A DNA stretch of 64,000 nucleotides from contig JAILNI010000035.1 of the NCBI GenBank assembly GCA_024691765.1, forward strand, positions 1 through 64,000, in the 5' to 3' direction. Each line of letters begins with the position of its first letter. Position 1 is the first letter of the stretch. Of the stretch, positions 33,747 to 41,705 are shown piece after piece. Made by a program: the position numbers and the translations under genes. The notes beneath the pieces were generated by a model. That model made no database searches and was not told the origin of the DNA. It was given only the letters and a program-made list of their open reading frames with translations. Origin of the DNA: Bacteroidales bacterium. GTDB lineage: Bacteria > Bacteroidota > Bacteroidia > Bacteroidales > UBA932.

Positions 33747-34364
33747 CTAGAAGCTTATCGCCATTCCCAGCCCGAGTGAAGCCCTTATCGTAAGATTTTT
33801 GCGTATAAGGTTCTCTTCCACGTAATTGCGGTTCTGCTCGTCCCAGATGGGAGGAGCATCCTTCAGCACCCTCAGGCGAAGGTAGAAATCGAGATTCCAG
33901 TCCGGATTCAGGCTGAAGCGCCAGCCTCCACCGAGCAGGCCGAAACAGGTTCCGTTGAAACCCGAGCCAAGCCCGAAGGCCACTCCTCCGCCGGCAAGCA
34001 GCAGAGGGCCGTGAGAGGTGTTTCCCCTCGGGAAGAAAGATGCCCTGACGCCCAGCGGGATAACGCTTCTTTCCTCGGAAGCGCCGCTTATCCCTGAGAA
34101 GACCGAGACCGCCATCCAACTGAAAGGCTCGAACCCCATGCTGGCGGTCACATATGCATAAGGACGCGCACAGAAGTCCGAGTCCTGATCATATACCCGG
34201 GGAGATATGTATGGGGAAGAATTGTCTATGTAATTTATATCCCAATACTTGTAGACATCGAGACCGTATCCCCAGTCCAGCCCCCATCGCAACACTCCCC
34301 TCTCACCCGAAAGGGCTGGAATGCAGCAGAGCAGAAGGCCAAGGAGTGTCAGGAAGCGTTTCAT
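33747..34364 (-). CDS. Small exported beta-barrel-like protein
   Basis: The 205-residue protein has a signal peptide (about 1-20, MKRFLTLLGLLLCCIPALSG) and alternating aromatic and glycine-rich strands typical of small outer-membrane barrels (GPLLLAGGGVAFGLGSGF, LGLGMAISF at the C-terminus). I do not recognise a family. The start overlaps the stop of the upstream gene by 4 nt, so the two small barrel proteins are a coupled pair. Confidence 0.7.
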   Translation of the reverse strand: MKRFLTLLGLLLCCIPALSGERGVLRWGLDWGYGLDVYKYWDINYIDNSSPYISPRVYDQDSDFCARPYAYVTASMGFEPFSWMAVSVFSGISGASEERSVIPLGVRASFFPRGNTSHGPLLLAGGGVAFGLGSGFNGTCFGLLGGGWRFSLNPDWNLDFYLRLRVLKDAPPIWDEQNRNYVEENLIRKNLTIRASLGLGMAISF

Positions 34365-34903
34365 TTGAAGAAGTAGGATATGGTCAGATGCGGCAGGACA
34401 GCATTGTAGATTCCGTCGCGGTAAAGGGTGGATTTGACGTTTCCGCCTTCCGGATAAAGGAGAAGGCCGGTTTCAAGGGTGAGGCCGAGGGAGAACACCA
34501 CCCCGCAGGGGAAGGCCGCCCTTGCGCCGAAGGTTCCGCTCAGGGCTCCGCAAGCCCCGTACACCTCCCTGCCGCTGTCCATCACCCATCCCGCCGTGAA
34601 GCCGCTTCCGGCGAACAGGCAAAGGTCGTCCAGTGTCTTCGGCTCAAAATCGGCGATGCGTATGTTCCGGGAATAACCCATCTTTATTCCGGGCAGCCGG
34701 TTAGCACCTGTGTAGACTTTTGCCAGGTCGGCATACAGGGTGAAAAGGCTGAATTCCCTGCCCGAAGACGACAGCACTTCCGCCGAAAGCCCCACTCCCT
34801 TGAACGACTGGAAGGTGCCGAGAGCGTATCCCTGCGCCAGCGCCTGACGGGCTGGTGCGAAAAGGATCAGGGCAAGCAATGCGACTGTAAGGCGGATTCT
34901 CAT
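34361..34903 (-). CDS. Small exported beta-barrel-like protein
   Basis: The 180-residue protein has a signal peptide ending ALAQ (about residue 24) and a mature region of short strands, ending LPHLTISYFFK with a C-terminal aromatic pattern as in outer-membrane barrels. It resembles its neighbour in size and composition, and could share origin with it, though the two are not clearly similar by eye. No function can be assigned. Confidence 0.7.
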   Translation of the reverse strand: MRIRLTVALLALILFAPARQALAQGYALGTFQSFKGVGLSAEVLSSSGREFSLFTLYADLAKVYTGANRLPGIKMGYSRNIRIADFEPKTLDDLCLFAGSGFTAGWVMDSGREVYGACGALSGTFGARAAFPCGVVFSLGLTLETGLLLYPEGGNVKSTLYRDGIYNAVLPHLTISYFFK

Positions 34904-34925
34904 TAGCGGTTACGAATATAGAAAA

Positions 34926-34947
34926 AAGTTTGTATCTTTACAAACTT
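34926..34947 (+). promoter_or_regulatory. Inverted repeat with -7-like box before the GNAT gene
   Basis: A perfect 9-bp inverted repeat (AAGTTTGTA/TACAAACTT, 4-nt loop) contains TATCTTTA (34933-34940), one base from the -7 consensus. It lies 22 nt before the ATG at 34970. Confidence 0.45.
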
Positions 34948-34969
34948 AAAAGTACCAAAACCGAAACCT

Positions 34970-36103
34970 ATGTCAGTTGAGATCAAGGAAGTCAAATCCC
35001 GCAGGGAACTGCGCCGCTTCGTCAATTTCCCCGAAAAGCTTTACAGGCACAACGAGTGCTACGTTCCATATTTGGAATTCGACCAGATAGATACGCTCGA
35101 CCACAAGACCAACCCGGCAGCCGAGTTCTGCGATTATAAGCTCTACATGGCCTACAAGGACGGCGAGGAGGTCGGCAGGGTGGCCGCGATAGTAAACCAC
35201 AAGAACAACGAGCAGTGGAATCACAGGCAAGTACGTTTCGGCTGGATAGACTTCATCGACGACCGCGAAGTGTCCGCAGCCCTCATGGCAAAGGTTGAGG
35301 AACTCGGCCGGGAGCATGGAATGGACGAAATCGTGGGCCCTCTGGGCTTTACCGACATGGATCCGGAAGGCACCCTCATCGAGGGTTTCGACCGTGAAAG
35401 CACCATGCCCCAGATATACAACGACCCCTATTATCAGGATCATCTGGAAGCCCTCGGCTTCAGGAAAGACGCCGACTGGATAGAATTCCGCTGCCAGGTT
35501 CCGGACAAGTTACCCGAGAAGATCGAGAGGATAGAGAAGATAGTGCTCGAGCGCAACAATCTCCACATTCGCAACCTCACCCGCAGCTACATCCGCAAAC
35601 ACGACTACGCGCACAAGATTTTCGCCCTCGACAACGAGACCTACAAGTCGCTCTACAACGTGACCGAACTGCCCATGGAGGCCGCCGACAGATACATAGG
35701 CTTTTACCTCTCTATACTGGACCTCCGGTATCTCAGCTGCGTCGAGACCGAAGACGGCCAGCTCGTGGGTTTCGCCATCACCATGCCTTCCCTTGCCCAC
35801 GCCCTGAAAAAGAGCCGCGGCCGCCTCTTCCCCTTCGGCTGGTGGTACCTTGCACACGACCTCTTCATCAAGCATTCCGACGGGGCCGAACTGCTGCTCA
35901 TCGGAGTACGTCCCGACTACCAGAACCTCGGAGTGAACGCAGTGCTGATTGCGGACCTTTTCCGCAAGTACCAGAAGCTTGGAGTCAAGTGGGCGGAGAG
36001 CAACGGAGAACTGGAAACCAATATAAAGGTCCAGAAACAGTTCGAGCTGTTCGGGCCCGACTGGTGCAAACGCCGCAGAGCCTATATCAAAGAGCTTAAA
36101 TAG
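34970..36103 (+). CDS. GNAT-fold N-acetyltransferase-like protein
   Basis: The 377-residue cytoplasmic protein looks like two GNAT-type halves. The N-terminal half has YMAYKDGEEVGRVAAI and VRFGWIDFIDD; the C-terminal half has LVGFAITMPSLAHAL and the acetyl-CoA loop region LLIGVRPDYQNLGVNAVLIADLF, where the canonical Q/RxxGxG/A motif appears as YQNLGV. Homologues are common in Bacteroidetes, usually annotated as hypothetical or N-acetyltransferase. The substrate is unknown. It is monocistronic by spacing, with rarA following after 62 bp. Confidence 0.72.
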   Translation: MSVEIKEVKSRRELRRFVNFPEKLYRHNECYVPYLEFDQIDTLDHKTNPAAEFCDYKLYMAYKDGEEVGRVAAIVNHKNNEQWNHRQVRFGWIDFIDDREVSAALMAKVEELGREHGMDEIVGPLGFTDMDPEGTLIEGFDRESTMPQIYNDPYYQDHLEALGFRKDADWIEFRCQVPDKLPEKIERIEKIVLERNNLHIRNLTRSYIRKHDYAHKIFALDNETYKSLYNVTELPMEAADRYIGFYLSILDLRYLSCVETEDGQLVGFAITMPSLAHALKKSRGRLFPFGWWYLAHDLFIKHSDGAELLLIGVRPDYQNLGVNAVLIADLFRKYQKLGVKWAESNGELETNIKVQKQFELFGPDWCKRRRAYIKELK

Positions 36104-36165
36104 CCTGTAACAAAAATGTTAACAGTATAAACTTTTTTGTTTCTTACGCTTAAAATCAACGAGAT

Positions 36166-37455
36166 ATGAACGAAGTGCTACAGCCATTGCCGGAACGGAT
36201 GCGCCCGCACGACCTGGAGGGTTACGTGGGCCAGAAACACCTTGTAGGCAAGGGTTGCATACTCCGCAGCATGATAGAAAGCGGCAACCTGAGCTCCTTC
36301 ATCCTGTGGGGGCCCCCGGGTGTGGGAAAGACAACGCTCGCCCGCATCATTGCCGAGAGCCTCGACCGCGCGTTCTTCACCCTTTCGGCTGTCAGCGCCG
36401 GGGTCAAGGACGTACGTGACGTGATAGATGCAGCAAAGGGCCGCAATCTCTTTTCGGGCGCCAAGGCTCCCATTCTTTTCATCGACGAAATACACCGTTT
36501 CAACAAAGCCCAGCAGGACGCCCTGCTCGGGGCCGTGGAGGCAGGCACCATAGTGCTGATAGGGGCTACCACCGAGAACCCCAGCTTCGAGGTCATCACT
36601 CCACTTCTCTCACGCTGCCAGGTATTCGTCCTCAGGAGCCTGGAAGCCGAAGACCTCCAGGTGCTGCTGGACCGCGCCATAAAGGAAGACTCGATACTGA
36701 AGGAACGCAAAATCAAGGTAAAGGAAACAGGTGCCCTTTTCCGCCAGAGCGGAGGCGACGCCAGAAAGCTCCTTAACATCCTGGAAATAGTGGTCGACAG
36801 CCAGTCGGAGGCAAAGGAAATAGTGATTACCAATGCACTGGTCAACGAGTGCCTGCAGGAGAACATAGCCGTTTACGACAAGGACGGCGAAATGCACTTC
36901 GACCTTATAAGCGCATTCATCAAGAGCATACGCGGGTCCGATCCGAATGCCGCGGTCTATTATATGTGCCGCATGCTGGAAGGGGGCGAGGATCCCCTGT
37001 TCATAGCGCGCCGCATGTGCCTGAGCGCTTCGGAAGACGTAGGCCTCGCCAATCCCAACGCCCTTCTCCTGGCAGAAGCCACTTTCCGCGTGGTACACGA
37101 GATAGGAATGCCCGAGGCCAGGATTCCCCTGGCGGAATGCGCCGTTTACCTGGCGTCTTCCCCGAAGAGCAACGCTTCCTACATGGCTATGGAAAAGGCC
37201 ATGGCGGCGGCCCGGGAGGACAAGACGGCGGCGGTGCCCCTGTACCTCCGCAACGCTCCCACCAAACTCATGGAGGATCTGGGTTACAGCGACGGCTACA
37301 AGTACGCACACGACTACCCGGGCAATTTCGTCGACCAGGAATTCATGCCAAAGGGCATGGAAGGAACCGTCTTTTATGAACCCCAGCACAACGCCCACGA
37401 AGACAAGCTCAAGGCTTACCTTGAATCCTGCTGGCCGAAGTACTACAAAAAATAG
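36166..37455 (+). CDS. rarA: Replication-associated recombination protein A (RarA/MgsA)
   Basis: The 429-residue AAA+ ATPase acts at stalled replication forks. It has the N-terminal RPHDLEGYVGQKHLVG signature, Walker A GPPGVGKTTLARII, Walker B LFIDEIHRFNKAQQDALL, sensor 1 GATTENPSFEV, the clamp-loader-like lid and the C-terminal MgsA tetramerisation domain (SASEDVGLANPNAL). Length and order are standard. It ends 33 bp before the trp promoter; an AATCTAT/ATAGATT repeat at 37460-37480 may act as its terminator. Confidence 0.95.
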   Translation: MNEVLQPLPERMRPHDLEGYVGQKHLVGKGCILRSMIESGNLSSFILWGPPGVGKTTLARIIAESLDRAFFTLSAVSAGVKDVRDVIDAAKGRNLFSGAKAPILFIDEIHRFNKAQQDALLGAVEAGTIVLIGATTENPSFEVITPLLSRCQVFVLRSLEAEDLQVLLDRAIKEDSILKERKIKVKETGALFRQSGGDARKLLNILEIVVDSQSEAKEIVITNALVNECLQENIAVYDKDGEMHFDLISAFIKSIRGSDPNAAVYYMCRMLEGGEDPLFIARRMCLSASEDVGLANPNALLLAEATFRVVHEIGMPEARIPLAECAVYLASSPKSNASYMAMEKAMAAAREDKTAAVPLYLRNAPTKLMEDLGYSDGYKYAHDYPGNFVDQEFMPKGMEGTVFYEPQHNAHEDKLKAYLESCWPKYYKK

Positions 37456-37464
37456 GGTTAATCT

Positions 37465-37495
37465 ATTGGATTGATAGATTTTATCGCTATATTTG
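37465..37495 (+). promoter_or_regulatory. Promoter of the trpL-trpB transcription unit
   Basis: ATTG at 37465-37468, 19-bp spacer, TATATTTG at 37488-37495. A 7-bp inverted repeat (37460-37466 with 37474-37480) overlaps the -33 region. Transcription should start at about 37500-37503. Confidence 0.7.
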
Positions 37496-37503
37496 TCTTG
37501 AAG

Positions 37504-37554
37504 ATGTTAAAAAATACATCATATAGCTCACCGCGATGGTGGCGTCTGGCATAA
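37504..37554 (+). CDS. trpL: Tryptophan leader peptide (16 codons, tandem Trp)
   Basis: ATG at 37504 opens a 16-codon frame, MLKNTSYSSPRWWRLA, ending in TAA at 37552-37554. Codons 12 and 13 are adjacent TGG (37537-37542). The ATG is 9 nt after the -7 box, so the leader peptide is translated from the very 5' end of the message. Tandem Trp codons in a short ORF ahead of a Trp biosynthetic gene are the hallmark of ribosome-mediated attenuation. Too short for standard gene calling. Confidence 0.82.
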   Translation: MLKNTSYSSPRWWRLA

Positions 37555-37555
37555 T

Positions 37556-37666
37556 CTTCGGCCAGGCTAAATATGATGTATAGTGATATTTACCCCGAGT
37601 AGGTGCAGAGCGCCGAAAGGAACGAATAGATGCCTGTCCGAATGTACGGATAGGCGTTTTTGTTTT
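37556..37666 (+). promoter_or_regulatory. Trp attenuator: alternative RNA structures and terminator
   Basis: The terminator is a 9-bp stem (37632-37640 with 37647-37655, one G-U) followed by TTTTT G TTTT. Its 5' arm can instead pair with CGGCCAGGC at 37559-37567 (8 of 9 positions), forming an antiterminator. That same segment can be held by a short CTGGC/GCCAG hairpin (37546-37550 with 37561-37565) just past the Trp codons. Further pairings: 37514-37524 with 37571-37581 (11 bp) and GGCGTCTG (37541-37548) with CAGAgCGCC (37606-37614). A ribosome stalled at the Trp codons would free the antiterminator; one reaching the stop codon would block it. Confidence 0.75.
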
Positions 37667-37689
37667 AGGAACCAGTAACACTTTATATT

Positions 37690-39063
37690 ATGAAACAGAA
37701 GAAATTCATGCTCCCCGAGAGCGAAATCCCTACGGCATGGTACAACATTCAGGCTGACATGCCCAACAAGCCTTACCCCCTTCTTAATCCCGGAACCGGT
37801 GAACCCCTGAAGGCGGAAGACATGTTCCCCATCTTCTGTGAGGAATGCGCCAGGCAGGAGGTGAACACCACTGACCAGTACATCCCTATTCCCGACGAAG
37901 TGCGCGAGAAGCTTGCATTCTATCGCTGCACTCCCCTTGTGCGTGCCTATGATCTCGAAAAGGCTCTGGACACTCCCGCTCACATCTACTTCAAGAATGA
38001 GAGCGTGAGCCCGGTTGGTTCCCATAAACTCAACTCTGCCCTTGCTCAGGCATACTACGCCCGTGAGGAAGGCACAACCAACATTACCACCGAAACCGGA
38101 GCCGGCCAGTGGGGCGCAGCCCTTTCATATGCAGCAAAGGCATTCGGTCTGGAAACTGCCGTGTACATGGTAAAGATCTCCTACGAGCAGAAACCCTACC
38201 GCAGGAGCATCATGCAAACCTTCGGAGCCACTGTAACCGCTTCTCCCTCGATGAGTACCAGGGCCGGTAAAGACATCATCACGAAGGATCCCAACAACCA
38301 GGGGTCGCTCGGTACCGCCATTTCGGAAGCCCTGGAGCTTGCCAGGACAACTCCCCATTGCAAATATGTCCTCGGTTCGGTGCTCAACCACGTGTGCCTT
38401 CACCAGACCGTCATAGGTCAGGAAGCGGAAAAGCAGATGGAGATGGCTGGAGAATACCCGGATATCGTGATCGGATGCTTCGGCGGCGGAAGCAATTTCT
38501 CCGGAATAGCGTTCCCGTTCCTGAAACACAATATCCTTGATGGCAAAAAGACCCGTTTCATCGCGGCTGAACCTGCATCATGCCCCAAGCTCACCAAGGG
38601 CGTATATCTTTACGACTTCGGCGATGTGGCAGGATACACTCCCCTTCTGGGAATGTACACACTCGGCCATGCATTCCAGCCTGCCAATATCCATGCGGGA
38701 GGGCTCCGTTACCATGGTGCGGGCAGTATCATCTCCCGTTTGCTGAAGGACGGTTACATCGAGGCTGTAGACATCGACCAGCTCAAATCCTTTGCAGCAG
38801 CCTCGCTCTTCGCAAAGACCGAGGGTATCATTCCCGCACCCGAGAGCTCCCATGCAATCGCGGCTGCCATCGACGAGGCTCTCAAATGCAAGGAAAGCGG
38901 CGAGGCGAAGACCATTCTCTTCAACCTCTCCGGTCACGGGCTCATCGACATGAGTGCGTATGACAAGTATCTTGCAGGCGACCTCACCGGCGGTGGAGTC
39001 AGCGACGAGGAAATAGCCAGAACACTCAAGGAGAGCGGCCTGGATCCCTCGAAAGCCCTGTAA
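37690..39063 (+). CDS. trpB: Tryptophan synthase beta chain, TrpB2 type
   Basis: The 457-residue PLP enzyme condenses indole and serine to tryptophan. The PLP lysine is Lys113 in SPVGSHKLNSAL, with ETGAGQWG and the phosphate loop GGGSNFSG. Length, the N-terminal extension and the sequence around YFKNESVSPVGSHK are typical of TrpB2, the form often encoded apart from trpA. No trpA or other trp gene is in the window. Expression is predicted to be controlled by the leader-peptide attenuator immediately upstream, which supports a real role in Trp supply. A 20-bp inverted repeat follows the stop codon. Confidence 0.95.
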   Translation: MKQKKFMLPESEIPTAWYNIQADMPNKPYPLLNPGTGEPLKAEDMFPIFCEECARQEVNTTDQYIPIPDEVREKLAFYRCTPLVRAYDLEKALDTPAHIYFKNESVSPVGSHKLNSALAQAYYAREEGTTNITTETGAGQWGAALSYAAKAFGLETAVYMVKISYEQKPYRRSIMQTFGATVTASPSMSTRAGKDIITKDPNNQGSLGTAISEALELARTTPHCKYVLGSVLNHVCLHQTVIGQEAEKQMEMAGEYPDIVIGCFGGGSNFSGIAFPFLKHNILDGKKTRFIAAEPASCPKLTKGVYLYDFGDVAGYTPLLGMYTLGHAFQPANIHAGGLRYHGAGSIISRLLKDGYIEAVDIDQLKSFAAASLFAKTEGIIPAPESSHAIAAAIDEALKCKESGEAKTILFNLSGHGLIDMSAYDKYLAGDLTGGGVSDEEIARTLKESGLDPSKAL

Positions 39064-39078
39064 GGCACTGAAAATAGT

Positions 39079-39132
39079 TATCCGATTGGGCCCGCAATAA
39101 CTATTATTAGTGATTGCGGGCCCAATCGGATA
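39079..39132. repeat. 20-bp perfect inverted repeat after trpB
   Basis: Arms 39079-39098 and 39113-39132 are perfectly complementary with a 14-nt loop. No T tract follows, so it is not a textbook intrinsic terminator; it could end or stabilise the trpB transcript. Its right arm contains the -33 box of the porin promoter. Confidence 0.8.
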
Positions 39133-39144
39133 TGTGTAACTTTG
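39113..39144 (+). promoter_or_regulatory. Promoter of the porin-imelysin operon
   Basis: ATTG at 39113-39116, 20-bp spacer, TAACTTTG at 39137-39144. The ATG at 39155 follows 10 nt after the -7 box, so the leader should be only a few bases. Confidence 0.65.
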
Positions 39145-39154
39145 TGCCCGGATT

Positions 39155-40438
39155 ATGAAGAACCCGATTGTTATTCTTGCCGTCCTGGGTGCCTTCATAC
39201 TATGCTCTCAAGCGGCACATGCTCAGTATAACGGCGAAAGCCGCCTTGCCGTGGGAGGATACGGTGAAGTGGCGTTCAGCCGTAATTTCTACAGCGACCA
39301 TGTTTACCGCTACAGCAGTGCATCCCTGCATTCCGGAGAAGCGCACAACCGTTTCGACATTCCCCATGCGGTAATCTACCTCGGATACGACTTCGGCAAG
39401 GGCTGGACCATGCAGACCGAAATAGAGTTCGAACATCTCGGTACCGGCACCGAAGTGGAGAAGGAATTCGAGGAGGCCGGCGAATGGGAGAGTGAGGTGG
39501 AGCGCGGCGGGGAGGTGGAACTTGAGCAGTTCTGGCTGCAGAAGAGCTTCTTTCCTGCCCTGAACGTGCGCGCAGGTCATCTGGTGGTCCCCGTAGGCGG
39601 GCTCAACAACCGACACGAACCGCTGAATTTCTTCACGGTCTACCGCCCCGAAGGAGAGTTTACAATACTCCCCTCCACCTGGCACGACACCGGAATCAGC
39701 GTGTGGGGGCAGGTCGGCAGATGGCGTTATGAACTTATGCTAGTTTCGGGCCTCGACGCGATGATGTTCACCCGCGACAACTTCATAAAGAACGGCGCAC
39801 ACACCCCGTTCCCCTTCCAGGTGGCAAACAACCCAGGCTTGGCCGTCAGGATTGACAAGGCCTTCGGCTTCGGACTGGACCTGGGCCTGAGCGCTTATTT
39901 CGGCAACACCTTCGACAACACCTTCCCCTACGAGGCCTCCAAGGCTTCGTACATAGCGGATGCAACCGGCACCCTGGGGGTAGCTGCATTCGACTTCCGT
40001 TACTGCGGCAAGAACCTTATTATCAGGGGAAATGCCGATTCCGGAATGCTCTCTGACGCAGCAGCAATAAGCAAGTACAAGAGTTCCAAGGGCGCAGCAT
40101 CCGGCTCCCCCTACTCCGACACACCCGTGGGCGACCGTGCGCTTGCGGCAGGCATCGAAGCCGGGTACGACATCTTCTCCTTCATACCTATCAAGGACAG
40201 GGAGCAGAAACTCTATGTCTTCGCCCGCGGAGAGCACTACAATCCTTATATTGCCGACAGCGGCCAGGGCACCTATGGCTACACCGAAAAAACGCGCGTT
40301 GCGGCCGGAATCAACTGGTTCCCCATTCCGGAAATAGCGGTGAAGGCGGAGTATTCCTATCGCTTCCTGTCAGGCGAATACAACCCCGAACCCTCTGTCA
40401 ACCTCGGTATCGCCTATATGGGATTTTTCAAACACTGA
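39155..40438 (+). CDS. Porin-like outer-membrane protein
   Basis: The 427-residue protein has a signal peptide (about 1-23, ending AHAQ) and a beta-barrel body resembling phosphate-selective porin O/P-type proteins. Typical features are VGGYGEVAFSRNF, IYLGYDFGKGW, the acidic stretch after EIEFEHLG, and LQKSFFPALNVRAGHLVVPVGGLNNRHEP, where the strand and loop pattern matches the family. It ends with an aromatic strand (GIAYMGFFKH). It heads a four-gene run with imelysin, a di-haem protein and a cytochrome c assembly factor (gap 34 bp), so its cargo may be an iron species or a metal-binding compound. Confidence 0.78.
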   Translation: MKNPIVILAVLGAFILCSQAAHAQYNGESRLAVGGYGEVAFSRNFYSDHVYRYSSASLHSGEAHNRFDIPHAVIYLGYDFGKGWTMQTEIEFEHLGTGTEVEKEFEEAGEWESEVERGGEVELEQFWLQKSFFPALNVRAGHLVVPVGGLNNRHEPLNFFTVYRPEGEFTILPSTWHDTGISVWGQVGRWRYELMLVSGLDAMMFTRDNFIKNGAHTPFPFQVANNPGLAVRIDKAFGFGLDLGLSAYFGNTFDNTFPYEASKASYIADATGTLGVAAFDFRYCGKNLIIRGNADSGMLSDAAAISKYKSSKGAASGSPYSDTPVGDRALAAGIEAGYDIFSFIPIKDREQKLYVFARGEHYNPYIADSGQGTYGYTEKTRVAAGINWFPIPEIAVKAEYSYRFLSGEYNPEPSVNLGIAYMGFFKH

Positions 40439-40472
40439 AGCAAAGTCAAATAATAATAAAAACACACAAACA

Positions 40473-41699
40473 ATGAAAAACACATTCAGAATTCTTGCAG
40501 GCCTGGCCATAGCTGCCCTCGCACTCTCCGCCTGCAAAAAAGATAACGGCGACGGCAGCCTCTCATCCGAAGAAAGCGCCCTCAAGGCCGCAGTGGAAGA
40601 GTATGTTCCAGCTGTCATCTATGAAATCTACGGCAATCTTGCCGACAAAACTACCGAACTCTGCGACCTGCTCGCAAACTACAAGAAAGACGGCGTCGCC
40701 GCCCTTACGGACGCAAAGGTCGAGGAAGTGTGCAAGACCTTCCTTGCCGCCCGCGAATGGTGGGAGAAGAGCGAGGCTTTCCTTTTCGGAGCCGCCTCCG
40801 CCTACGGCATCGACCCCCATATCGACAGCTGGCCCCTGGACAAAGACAAGCTTGCGAAAGAACTCAGCAACAGTACTGTTATAAATGATCTGGACGATGA
40901 GGGCGCAGGCGCCGTTGACGAAGTGGGTACCGCCAACCTCGGCTTCCACGGAATAGAATTCATCCTCTTCCGTGGCGGAGCTCCACGCAAAGCTGCCGCT
41001 TTCGCCGCTTACGATACCGATGCGGCTATGGTTCCCTACGGTATATCGGGCGCAGTGGAACTCATCTATGCAGCAGCCGTTGCGGAGGACCTACGTAATT
41101 ACTGCTGGGAACTCCAGGCCGCATGGGATCCCAAGGCTCCCTCGGACAGGGTTGAATATGTAGAGGATGAACTCGAACTCAATACAACCCTTGATTCCGG
41201 CCTCACCTATGGCGAGGACCTCCTTTCCTCCGCTTCCCCTGGAAGCACTAACAGCACCTGGCAAAGGGCCGTATCCCGCATTCTGGTTGCAGGATGCTCC
41301 AACATCGCATCCGAGGTCGCCAACTCCAAGATAGCTTCCGCCTACAACCACGAAACCGAAGAAGACGCCGACTATATCGAGAGCCCGTATTCCAAGAAGT
41401 CCTATCTTGACTTCTATAACAACATCCAGAGCATTGTTTACACCCTTTACGGCAAGGAAGGAGCAAGTGCTCCCAGCAAGAAGTGCATATACAGCGTGCT
41501 GGTAAATAATGGTTACAAGGGTGCTTCAGACTTGAAGGCTGCCCTTGAAGGAGCTGTTGCTTCCCTTCAGGCCTGTCTCGACTATGGAAAAGCATTCGTG
41601 GACGAACCTACTGCAAAATGCGCTGGCGAGGCCATTGAAGCGATAAACGAACTTGACGACGAACTGAACAAAGCCGCCGGTTGGGTGGAGAATCTGTAA
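40473..41699 (+). CDS. Imelysin family lipoprotein (M75/IrpA-like)
   Basis: The 408-residue lipoprotein has lipobox LALSAC (Cys21) and the imelysin signature GFHGIEF, i.e. GxHxxE with His159. Imelysin-like proteins (IrpA, ICMP, EfeO-related) are iron-regulated envelope proteins thought to bind iron or haem; the peptidase label is historical. The central region WDPKAPSDRVEYV and the C-terminal helical segments match the duplicated four-helix fold. It sits between a porin and a di-haem oxidoreductase, an association also known in Pseudomonas (icmP next to a DUF1111 gene). Confidence 0.88.
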   Translation: MKNTFRILAGLAIAALALSACKKDNGDGSLSSEESALKAAVEEYVPAVIYEIYGNLADKTTELCDLLANYKKDGVAALTDAKVEEVCKTFLAAREWWEKSEAFLFGAASAYGIDPHIDSWPLDKDKLAKELSNSTVINDLDDEGAGAVDEVGTANLGFHGIEFILFRGGAPRKAAAFAAYDTDAAMVPYGISGAVELIYAAAVAEDLRNYCWELQAAWDPKAPSDRVEYVEDELELNTTLDSGLTYGEDLLSSASPGSTNSTWQRAVSRILVAGCSNIASEVANSKIASAYNHETEEDADYIESPYSKKSYLDFYNNIQSIVYTLYGKEGASAPSKKCIYSVLVNNGYKGASDLKAALEGAVASLQACLDYGKAFVDEPTAKCAGEAIEAINELDDELNKAAGWVENL

Positions 41700-41705
41700 T
41701 TGGCC

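Noticed and set aside
37496..37690. Metabolite riboswitch upstream of trpB
   Set aside because: The leader encodes a short peptide with tandem Trp codons and has a terminator/antiterminator pair, which explains the long leader better than an aptamer; no known aptamer core was recognised.
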